Assembly (NCBI GenBank): GCA_002339165.1
Contig: DDJS01000154.1
Coordinates: 1 to 11,905, forward strand
DNA: 11,905 bases
Reading direction: 5' to 3'
From: Cellvibrionales bacterium UBA2618
GTDB lineage: Bacteria; Pseudomonadota; Gammaproteobacteria; Pseudomonadales; Porticoccaceae
Part shown: piece by piece, positions 6,644 through 11,905 of the stretch
How positions within the stretch are numbered: the first letter of the stretch is position 1
Layout: each line of letters begins with the position of its first letter
Program-made: the position numbers and the translations under genes
The notes under the pieces: model-generated
The model's input: only the letters and a program-made list of their open reading frames with translations
What the model was told of the DNA's origin: nothing
Database searches by the model: none

Positions 6644-7161
6644 CAGTTACCCGCGCGGGTAATATTGCCGCCGCGCCAAACGAAATCTACCGACCAGAGT
6701 TTTTGCCGATGCTTGTCATAATCATGCCAGTGTTGAGCGTAGCTAACCCCGGTCAGTGGATGCAATCGATCGCCGGCAATTTCGGACAGCGGCAGAAGCA
6801 CAAAGGCGTTTTTTAAAATTTCATCGCGAGGCAGATCAATGCCATCAATTAAGCCGTGAAGATCATCCACGCAGAGAATGTCGATATCGAGGGTTCGTGC
6901 GGAAAATTTAGGCGTACTGCGGTCACGCAGACGGCTGTTTTCAAGCCTTTTAAGGCATTGTGAAATTTCTCCAACAGCCGTATCGGTGCGAATACCCACG
7001 ACTAAGTTAAAAAAATTATCGCCGTCAAACCCCACCGACTCGCTCTCATAAACCGAGGATATCTGCAGTGTGCCAAATTCATCTTCGAGACCATCAAGCG
7101 CAGCTGTAATGTTGTCTTGCACAGCGATATTACTCCCCAAACTCAGATAAACCGTTGCCAT
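6643..7161 (-). CDS. folK: 2-amino-4-hydroxy-6-hydroxymethyldihydropteridine diphosphokinase (HPPK)
   Basis: FolK transfers pyrophosphate from ATP to 6-hydroxymethyl-dihydropterin, the step before dihydropteroate synthase in folate synthesis. The 172-residue protein opens with VYLSLGSNI, has the FxNLVVG strand near 51-56, and the HPPK signature ARTLDIDIL with metal-binding D92 and D94. It continues with LPRDEILKNAFVLLPLSEI, the variant of the PHP...RAFVL block that I recall from the Pseudomonas HPPK next to folB; the usual His of that block is replaced. The start ATG overlaps the folB stop by one base (TAATG), so translation is almost certainly coupled. It is the last gene of the minus-strand tsaD-folB-folK run. 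The protein is slightly longer than E. coli FolK (159). Confidence 0.94.
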   Translation of the reverse strand: MATVYLSLGSNIAVQDNITAALDGLEDEFGTLQISSVYESESVGFDGDNFFNLVVGIRTDTAVGEISQCLKRLENSRLRDRSTPKFSARTLDIDILCVDDLHGLIDGIDLPRDEILKNAFVLLPLSEIAGDRLHPLTGVSYAQHWHDYDKHRQKLWSVDFVWRGGNITRAGN

Positions 7162-7517
7162 TAGGGCTTTTCTCCGCGCTCGATAATAATCCCGACATCC
7201 TGCGAACCACGCAGAGCCCCTGGCTTACTCACCCTCAACCGCAACCAGGGCACCGCGAATTCGACCAGTACAATATTAGCAACCTCTTCGGCCATACGCT
7301 CCACCAACAGGAATTCACTGGCTTGAATAAAACTGATAATACGCTTGGCAATCGATTTATAATTCAACGCATATTGAATGTCGTCAGTTTGTGCGGCGCG
7401 ACGAATATCGGCCGCCATATCAAGATCAAAGCTAACCTCCTGCTTCACTTCGCGCTCCCAGTCGTAAATTCCGATAATGGTCTCGATGCGCAGATCTCTA
7501 ATGTAAACAATGTCCAT
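7161..7517 (-). CDS. folB: Dihydroneopterin aldolase
   Basis: FolB converts 7,8-dihydroneopterin to 6-hydroxymethyl-dihydropterin and glycolaldehyde (many members also epimerise to monapterin), directly supplying FolK. Counted from the ATG at 7517 the protein has 118 residues (E. coli 122). It has GIYDWE with E21, the catalytic Y53 in LNYKSIAK, LVERMAEEVA with E73, and SKPGAL with K98. A TTG one codon upstream would also open the frame. I chose the ATG because a strong GGGGGAGG lies 7 bases before it, inside the end of tsaD. The ATG overlaps the tsaD stop as TGATG, and the folB stop overlaps the folK ATG as TAATG, so three genes are read as a tightly coupled unit. FolX is the main alternative, but the fit with FolB and the neighbouring folK favour this call. 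Confidence 0.95.
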   Translation of the reverse strand: MDIVYIRDLRIETIIGIYDWEREVKQEVSFDLDMAADIRRAAQTDDIQYALNYKSIAKRIISFIQASEFLLVERMAEEVANIVLVEFAVPWLRLRVSKPGALRGSQDVGIIIERGEKP

Positions 7518-8557
7518 CAAAAAGCCTCCCCCGGCGGTTTTAAACTGTCCAGTGGCCAGCGCGGCCGTGCCGTTATCGCCAGACCGTTATACTCACCGGC
7601 CAAAAGCCGCTGACACCCTGCGTAAGCGATCATAGCGCCGTTGTCAGTACAGAATTCATGCCGGGCATAAAACACTTCGCGATGCTCTGATGCCAGCGCC
7701 TGATGCAACTTAGAGCGCAATCGCTGGTTGGCGGATACGCCACCGGCGATGACTAGAGTATTGAGTGATTCTTGCTTGAGCGCACGCAAACATTTGATCA
7801 CCAATGTATCGACTACCGCCTCTTGAAAGCCTGCACAAATATCGCAAATAGTTTGCTCGTCGGGCAAGCTGTTTTCGGCGCTGTGATCGTAAATTAAATT
7901 TCGAGTAAAAGTTTTAAGCCCCGAGAAACTAAAATCTAAGCCCGGCCGATCGGTCATCGGGCGTGGAAACTTGAAACGCTCGATGTGACCACGTTCCGCG
8001 GTTGCCGCCAATCGCGGCCCGCCAGGATAATCCAGGTCCAGCATTTTAGCGGTCTTGTCGAAGGCCTCACCGGCCGCATCATCCAAAGACTCACCAAGCA
8101 AACGGTATGCGCCTACGCTGGCTACGCTAACCAACTGGGTGTGCCCTCCCGACACCAACAGAGCGATAAAAGGAAACTTCGGAGGGGACGCCTCGAGCAT
8201 CGGCGCCAATAAGTGTCCCTCCATGTGGTGGACAGCCAAAACCGGAATTTCAAGGGCAAATGCCAGCGCTGTAGCCAACGAGCCACCGACCATTAATGCG
8301 CCCATCAAACCCGGCCCCGCGGTATAGGCGATGCCATCCAGTTCGGTTTTTTGCATACCACAGTCGTCGAGTACCGCCTTGATCAGCGGCAATATTTTGC
8401 GGACATGGTCCCGCGAAGCAAGCTCTGGCACCACCCCACCAAACTCCGCATGCATCTCCGCTTGAGAGTACAACCGGTTGGCCAACAGTCCCTCTTGGCT
8501 ATCATAAATAGCCACACCGGTCTCATCGCAAGAGGTCTCGATACCCAATACACGCAT
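7517..8557 (-). CDS. tsaD: tRNA N6-threonylcarbamoyladenosine (t6A37) transferase subunit TsaD
   Basis: TsaD (formerly Gcp/YgjD) moves the threonylcarbamoyl group from its AMP adduct to A37 of ANN-decoding tRNAs, with TsaB and TsaE. I chose the ATG at 8557: the protein then starts MRVLGIETSCDETG exactly like E. coli TsaD, is 346 residues long (E. coli 337), and has GGTGA 7 bases upstream. A longer frame from the ATG at 8575 adds six residues without a good ribosome-binding site. Metal-binding H111 and H115 sit in VHHMEGHLLA, followed by LLVSGGHTQL, GEAFDKTAKMLDL, FSFSGLKT and VIAGGVSAN, and the late DNGAMIAYAG block with its metal-binding Asp. The gene diverges from rpsU, as in many gammaproteobacteria. 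Its 3' end overlaps folB by one base. plsY, found at this junction in Pseudomonas, is not here. Confidence 0.97.
   Translation of the reverse strand: MRVLGIETSCDETGVAIYDSQEGLLANRLYSQAEMHAEFGGVVPELASRDHVRKILPLIKAVLDDCGMQKTELDGIAYTAGPGLMGALMVGGSLATALAFALEIPVLAVHHMEGHLLAPMLEASPPKFPFIALLVSGGHTQLVSVASVGAYRLLGESLDDAAGEAFDKTAKMLDLDYPGGPRLAATAERGHIERFKFPRPMTDRPGLDFSFSGLKTFTRNLIYDHSAENSLPDEQTICDICAGFQEAVVDTLVIKCLRALKQESLNTLVIAGGVSANQRLRSKLHQALASEHREVFYARHEFCTDNGAMIAYAGCQRLLAGEYNGLAITARPRWPLDSLKPPGEAF
7525..7532 (-). promoter_or_regulatory. Strong ribosome-binding site of folB inside tsaD
   Basis: The minus strand reads GGGGGAGG here, 7 bases before the folB ATG at 7517. It lies within the last codons of tsaD (PPGEAF) and settles the folB start against the TTG one codon upstream. 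Confidence 0.75.
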
Positions 8558-8705
8558 ACTTAAATCACCCGTCATATGAATGAAGATCGTATAGATAAAC
8601 CCGGCAACCGCGCCGGAACTTTATGATACCACTCATTAAGGTCATCGCGCGCAGGACAGACAGAATTTACACCGCCATTATGCGTCTAATCGGCCATATA
8701 AGTCT

Positions 8706-8734
8706 TTGCATCACCGCTCCGAAGCGTATAGAAT
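8706..8734 (+). promoter_or_regulatory. Candidate promoter of rpsU (macromolecular-synthesis operon)
   Basis: TTGCAT at 8706-8711 and TAGAAT at 8729-8734 are spaced by 17 bases. The -10 box matches five of six consensus bases but the -35 box only three. Transcription would start near 8741, about 80 bases before rpsU. No LexA-type box (CTGT-N8-ACAG), such as that upstream of E. coli rpsU, is visible. I found no equally good promoter for tsaD on the other strand. Confidence 0.45.
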
Positions 8735-8780
8735 ATGCCGCCTAATAGAGCACTAGATAACATACAACCGGCATCAGTGC

Positions 8781-8800
8781 AGCCATCAGCAGCCATCAGC
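8781..8800 (+). repeat. Perfect 10-base tandem duplication in the rpsU leader
   Basis: AGCCATCAGC occurs twice in immediate succession (8781-8790 and 8791-8800), just after a related GCATCAGTGC at 8771-8780. It lies in the untranslated leader 11 bases before the rpsU ribosome-binding site AGGA (8811-8814). It may be a slippage duplication. Confidence 0.7.
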
Positions 8801-8821
8801 AGGCAAGAATAGGATTAAAGT

Positions 8822-9037
8822 ATGCCCAGCGTTCGAATTAAAGAAAACGAGCCCTTTGACGTCGCATTGCGCAGATTCAAGCGGTCATGTGAAAAAGCCG
8901 GCATCCTTGCCAAGGTAAGAAGTTGCGAGTTCTATGAAAAACCTACTTGGGAACGCAAGCGCAAAGCGGCAGCTGCGGTGAAGCGAAACCAGAAAAAAGT
9001 CTCACGAGAATCACGAAAGTTCACTCGACTTTATTGA
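8822..9037 (+). CDS. rpsU: 30S ribosomal protein S21
   Basis: This 71-residue basic protein has the exact length of E. coli S21 and its core, ENEPFDVALRRFKRSCEKAG followed by EFYEKPTWERKRKAAAAVKR, ending TRLY as in the family. S21 binds the small subunit near the anti-Shine-Dalgarno end of 16S rRNA and helps initiation. The ATG is preceded by AGGA at 8811-8814, 7 bases away. It is the first gene of the rpsU-yqeY-dnaG cluster, diverges from tsaD, and is followed by a strong terminator, which should allow much higher expression of S21 than of the downstream primase. The N-terminus (PSVRIK) and residues after position 30 (AKVRSC) differ a little from E. coli but nothing essential is missing. Confidence 0.98.
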   Translation: MPSVRIKENEPFDVALRRFKRSCEKAGILAKVRSCEFYEKPTWERKRKAAAAVKRNQKKVSRESRKFTRLY

Positions 9038-9108
9038 GCACATGCTCGTTCGGTCGAGCTAGAAAAAATAGACCGGCTGAGTAGACGAGCTAGGTTGCAA
9101 CATCCGTC

Positions 9109-9131
9109 AAAAGCGCCCGAGGGCGCTTTTT
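9109..9131 (+). terminator. Rho-independent terminator after rpsU
   Basis: AAAAGCGCCC (9109-9118) pairs with GGGCGCTTTT (9121-9130), giving a GC-rich stem with a tight loop and a run of five Ts at its end. It falls between rpsU and yqeY. In E. coli a terminator between rpsU and dnaG lowers primase expression relative to S21 by partial read-through, and this hairpin is placed to do the same. Confidence 0.85.
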
Positions 9132-9162
9132 GCATATTTACAGTTACCTATGGGGTCAAATT

Positions 9163-9609
9163 ATGCGCTTGAGCGAACAATTATCCGCTGCCATGAAGCA
9201 GGCAATGCGCGCCAAAGACAAACAGCGCCTCGGCACCATCCGCCTAATCCGCGCCGACATAAAGCGCATCGAAGTCGATCAGCGGATCGAACTAGACGAC
9301 CAGCAGACGCTGCAAGTACTAGACAAAATGCTCAAACAGCGGCGCGATTCTATCGCACAGTACCAATCGGCAGGGCGCGACGAATTGGCCGATATAGAGG
9401 CCGCAGAAATTGTGGTTATACAAGAGTTTCTTCCCAGCGAGCTCAGTGCGAAAGAAATTCAAACCATTATCGCTGCGGCCATACAGAATGTTGGCGCCCA
9501 ATCGATGCGCGACATGGGCGCGGTTATGGCGCAACTAAAACCGCAGATACAGGGCCGCGCCGATGCTGGCAAAGTCAGCGGTCTAGTGAAGGCAGCACTC
9601 CTGCAATAG
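9163..9609 (+). CDS. GatB/YqeY domain-containing protein
   Basis: This 148-residue protein matches the short, stand-alone YqeY family, whose domain also forms the tRNA-binding tail of the GatB subunit of the Asp/Glu-tRNA amidotransferase. Visible features are the helical N-terminus with AMRAKDKQRLGTIRLIRADIK, then a KMLKQRRDSIAQYQSAGRDELADIE block, EFLPSELS, and a C-terminal MGAVMAQLKPQIQGRADAGKVS segment, all typical. The true start is the ATG at 9163, preceded by a GGGG 7-10 bases upstream; a TTG at 9130 opens the frame further but lies in the terminator stem, so I reject it. The gene sits between rpsU and dnaG as in Pseudomonas. Its cellular role is not firmly known; a link to tRNA or translation is inferred from the GatB homology. 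Confidence 0.92.
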   Translation: MRLSEQLSAAMKQAMRAKDKQRLGTIRLIRADIKRIEVDQRIELDDQQTLQVLDKMLKQRRDSIAQYQSAGRDELADIEAAEIVVIQEFLPSELSAKEIQTIIAAAIQNVGAQSMRDMGAVMAQLKPQIQGRADAGKVSGLVKAALLQ

Positions 9610-9706
9610 CGCTGACCCCATCGCCCCGGCGAACTGCCAAACAATGTATCTTTGATTTCCCAACGAGGTACACTGGCAGGCAGTTACCAACCGACTCGCA
9701 ATGCTC

Positions 9707-11677
9707 ATGGCCGGACTAATTCCACAGAGTTTTATCGACGATCTCCTCGACCGTACCGACATCGTAGAGATCGTAGGTAGTCGCGTCGAAATTAAAAAGG
9801 CCGGAAAAAATCACAAGGCTTGCTGCCCTTTTCACGAAGAAAAAAGCCCCTCGTTTACTGTTGCTCAAGACAAACAATTTTATTACTGTTTTGGCTGTGG
9901 CGCTGGCGGTAATGCGTTGAGCTTTATTATGGAGTTTGATCGTGTCGACTTTTTACCCGCAGTCGAAACACTCGCTCAGCACCTAGGCGTAGAAATTCCG
10001 AGGGAAGTGGAATCGCAACCCCAGCGCAAGGCAAGTCGAAAAAAGGATAGCATATACTCGATACTCGCCGACTCCGACCGATACTATCGCCAGCAGCTTA
10101 GGCGTCACCCATCGGCCTCTAGCGCTGTCAGCTATTTAAAAAATCGCGGCCTGAGCGGTCAGATTGCGGCTCAATTTGGCATCGGTTATGCTCCCCCAGG
10201 TTGGGACAACCTGATGCAGGCTGAGGCGACAGACGAAGAGCGCTCAAATCTGCTCGAAGAATCGGGCATGCTGGTTCACAAAGTAGAAGAAAATAAAAAA
10301 TATGATCGCTTTCGGCATCGCATCATGTTTCCAATCCGCGATCAACGCGGTCGAACCGTCGGCTTTGGCGGTCGTGTTCTTGACGACAGCAAGCCCAAAT
10401 ATCTCAACTCACCAGAGACACCCGTGTTTCAGAAAGGTCGCGAACTATACGGCCTCTACGAGGCGCGACAAGCGCTCAAGGAAATGCCCAGGTTAATAAT
10501 GGTCGAGGGTTATATGGATGTTATAGCCCTCGCTCAATATGGGATTCAAAACGCGGTTGCTACACTCGGCACCGCGCTCACCGAAAGTCACTTACAAAAG
10601 ATATTTCGCTACACCTCGGAAATCGTGTTTTGCTTTGATGGCGATGCTGCCGGCCGCAAAGCCGCCGCCCGCGCGCTCGACACTGCGCTGCCAGAAATGC
10701 GCGATGGGTTATCGGCGCGCTTTCTTTTTCTACCCGACGATGAGGATCCCGACAATAGCGTGCGCAAACTCGGCCACGACGCCTTTGTCCAGACCATCGA
10801 AAACGCACAGCCGCTATCAGAATTCTTTTTTAACCAACTCAGTAGCGACATTGATACCGCCACAGCCGACGGCAAGGCAAAACTGGGCAAACTCTGTGCG
10901 CCGCAAATTAATCGCATACCCGAGGGCATTTTTAGGCAGTTGATGCTGGCCGACTTAGCCCAGCGCACTGGCCTGTCGACCGCTGATCTTAGCGCCTATG
11001 TCGCGGCGCACCGACCGATAGCCAAATCGAGCGCTCCATCCACAGAGTCTCACAACAGCCGCACAGACGGCAACAGAGAAGCGCCCGAATATAGCTACGA
11101 AGAGAGTTATCCGCCGCACGGTCAGAGCGGTAATGGCGACTATCCCGAGTTGTCAAACAACGTTAAAAAAGTCCGTTTGACCCCTGTCCAATATCTTTCA
11201 GCTCTGCTGCTAAATCATCCTGATCTCGCCCAGCATGTTGACGATAGCTCGCTTTTGGCTAGCTCGGCCGATCCGGAAGTAAAACTTTTTATGCGACTCC
11301 TGCTGGCTGTGCAGCAGCACCCGAATTACAAATCTGCCCAACTGATCGCTTATTGGCTGGGCAATCCGAATGCGCAACAAGAAGCGCGTCACTTGCAGTC
11401 ATTGGCGTCGAGCGAACTCTATCACCCGCCGACGGGCACCGGTAGAGATGACCACGCAGAGTTTTGCGATGCGCTCAATCATGTCCAACGACAGATCTTT
11501 GAAGCGCTACCAGACACTCATAAAGCCCGTCACCTTTTGGCCTGTGAAACCCTCAATGAAAGAGAAATCAAACAGTTACATAAAATCCATGTCAAACTAC
11601 CGCAAGATACAGCAGGGAAACAACTAAAAAGAGATATAAAACAGAGGCTTGTAATATCCCCTACGAAAAAAAAATAA
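9707..11677 (+). CDS. dnaG: DNA primase
   Basis: DnaG makes the RNA primers for replication. From the ATG at 9707 (MAGLIP, matching E. coli MAGRIP) the protein has 656 residues, against 581 in E. coli; an ATG two codons earlier at 9701 is also open. The CHC2 zinc finger has CPFH and CFGC (C40, H43, C61, C64). The RNA-polymerase core contains FGGRVLDD and KYLNSPET, then the TOPRIM motifs VEGYMD (E267) and FDGDAAG (D311, D313). The extra length is mainly a Ser/Asn/Glu/Gly-rich linker at about 450-490 before the C-terminal DnaB-binding domain. No Shine-Dalgarno sequence precedes the start, as reported for the weakly translated E. coli gene. It ends with three Lys codons forming an A9 run before the stop. 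Confidence 0.97.
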   Translation: MAGLIPQSFIDDLLDRTDIVEIVGSRVEIKKAGKNHKACCPFHEEKSPSFTVAQDKQFYYCFGCGAGGNALSFIMEFDRVDFLPAVETLAQHLGVEIPREVESQPQRKASRKKDSIYSILADSDRYYRQQLRRHPSASSAVSYLKNRGLSGQIAAQFGIGYAPPGWDNLMQAEATDEERSNLLEESGMLVHKVEENKKYDRFRHRIMFPIRDQRGRTVGFGGRVLDDSKPKYLNSPETPVFQKGRELYGLYEARQALKEMPRLIMVEGYMDVIALAQYGIQNAVATLGTALTESHLQKIFRYTSEIVFCFDGDAAGRKAAARALDTALPEMRDGLSARFLFLPDDEDPDNSVRKLGHDAFVQTIENAQPLSEFFFNQLSSDIDTATADGKAKLGKLCAPQINRIPEGIFRQLMLADLAQRTGLSTADLSAYVAAHRPIAKSSAPSTESHNSRTDGNREAPEYSYEESYPPHGQSGNGDYPELSNNVKKVRLTPVQYLSALLLNHPDLAQHVDDSSLLASSADPEVKLFMRLLLAVQQHPNYKSAQLIAYWLGNPNAQQEARHLQSLASSELYHPPTGTGRDDHAEFCDALNHVQRQIFEALPDTHKARHLLACETLNEREIKQLHKIHVKLPQDTAGKQLKRDIKQRLVISPTKKK

Positions 11678-11690
11678 ACCCAAATAGTCT

Positions 11691-11719
11691 GGGACAAGCG
11701 ATTAATTATCGGCTATAAT
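11691..11719 (+). promoter_or_regulatory. Near-consensus sigma70 promoter of rpoD
   Basis: A perfect TATAAT at 11714-11719 lies 17 bases after GGGACA (11691-11696), a four-of-six -35 box. Transcription would start near 11726, giving a leader of about 30 bases for rpoD. A weak CCCA/TGGG hairpin (11679-11693) overlaps the -35 region but has no T-run, so no terminator separates dnaG from rpoD and read-through is likely. Confidence 0.75.
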
Positions 11720-11755
11720 TGCGCGCTAATTTTTGGGCTCTTACTGACATATCCT

Positions 11756-11905
11756 ATGACCGAAAATACTCGAAAGCAACAATCTGGCATTAAAGACCTC
11801 ATTGCTAAAGGCCGTGAACAGGGTTACCTGACGTACGCCGAAGTCAATGACCACCTCCCTGAAGACATCGCTGATCCAGAGCAAGTCGAAGACATCATTC
11901 AGATG
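11756..11905 (+). CDS. rpoD: RNA polymerase sigma factor RpoD (sigma70), N-terminal 50 codons
   Basis: The gene runs off the right edge. The visible residues include GIKDLIAKGREQGYLTYAEV, NDHLPEDI and DPEQVEDIIQM, which match region 1.1 of primary sigma factors of Pseudomonas and E. coli closely. RpoD directs RNA polymerase to housekeeping promoters. Region 1.1 keeps free sigma from binding DNA. The first few residues (MTENTRKQQS) vary between species. It follows dnaG by 78 bases and has its own strong promoter in that gap. The ribosome-binding site is weak. Only region 1.1 can be seen, so completeness cannot be judged. Confidence 0.97.
   Translation, partial: MTENTRKQQSGIKDLIAKGREQGYLTYAEVNDHLPEDIADPEQVEDIIQM

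Noticed and set aside
6539..6721. Possible 60-residue gene in the gap before folK
   Set aside because: There is no clear ribosome-binding site, the composition is unremarkable, and the last third is antisense to folK.
7155..7613. Plus-strand frame of 152 codons opposite folB and the end of tsaD
   Set aside because: It is antisense to two well-supported genes and has no domain signature.
8558..8821. LexA box upstream of rpsU, as in E. coli
   Set aside because: I searched for CTGT-N8-ACAG by eye and found none.
9055..9093. Direct repeat CGAGCTAG (9055-9062 and 9086-9093) after rpsU
   Set aside because: Two 8-base copies 31 bases apart can arise by chance and have no evident role next to the terminator.
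9130..9162. Upstream TTG start for yqeY
   Set aside because: The TTG lies in the terminator stem and T-run; the ATG at 9163 gives the usual family length and has a GGGG upstream.
9150..9719. Plus-strand frame of 189 codons overlapping yqeY and the start of dnaG
   Set aside because: Its Arg/Thr-rich translation is the out-of-frame reading of yqeY, which has clear family motifs and a ribosome-binding site.
11679..11693. CCCA/TGGG hairpin after dnaG as a terminator
   Set aside because: It has only four pairs, no T-run, and overlaps the -35 region of the rpoD promoter.
1..11905. CRISPR array, tRNA genes, insertion sequences or prophage pieces
   Set aside because: No regularly spaced repeats, cloverleaf-like sequence, terminal inverted repeats or transposase or integrase motifs were seen on either strand.

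Overview
The window reads as core chromosome of a gammaproteobacterium, most likely a marine Pseudomonas-like or Cellvibrio-like lineage. This is inferred from the protein matches I recall (Cca, TsaD, RpsU, DnaG, RpoD and YiaD resemble their E. coli and Pseudomonas counterparts closely) and from the gene order tsaD / rpsU - yqeY - dnaG - rpoD, the classic macromolecular-synthesis locus. Base composition looks even along the window. I see no transposase, integrase, phage gene, CRISPR array, rRNA or tRNA.

Layout. Positions 1-1507 on the minus strand hold the cytochrome c maturation genes ccmA, ccmB and the start of ccmC, which export and handle haem for c-type cytochromes. A divergent intergenic region (about 1508-1759) carries a good sigma70-type promoter for cca. 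On the plus strand, cca (tRNA CCA addition) and a PTR1-type pteridine reductase follow. Convergent to these is a minus-strand block: a YiaD-like OmpA lipoprotein, a stand-alone asparaginase N-domain protein 6 bases downstream of it, and a diaminopropionate ammonia-lyase. A 361-base gap with the promoter of the lipoprotein gene follows. Next, again on the minus strand, comes the tightly coupled trio tsaD-folB-folK (tRNA t6A synthesis plus two folate-synthesis steps). From 8822 onward, on the plus strand, lie rpsU, a strong Rho-independent terminator, yqeY, dnaG, a near-consensus promoter and the first 50 codons of rpoD.

How the genes work together. FolB and FolK perform consecutive steps of dihydrofolate synthesis and the pteridine reductase acts on related pterins, so the neighbourhood has a pterin theme. 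TsaD, Cca and RpsU serve tRNA modification, tRNA maturation and translation; DnaG and RpoD serve replication and transcription. The block 3833-6281 separates cca and the reductase from folK-folB-tsaD, genes that are near neighbours in Pseudomonas. plsY, which I recall lying between folB and tsaD in Pseudomonas, is absent from that place.

I did not find a convincing undescribed system. The points most worth a second look are the lipoprotein / asparaginase-domain / ammonia-lyase block, a G8 tract at the PLP-lysine motif of the ammonia-lyase, and a few small intergenic structures. Several gene starts were moved inward from the longest open frame on the basis of ribosome-binding sites, overlaps and family length.
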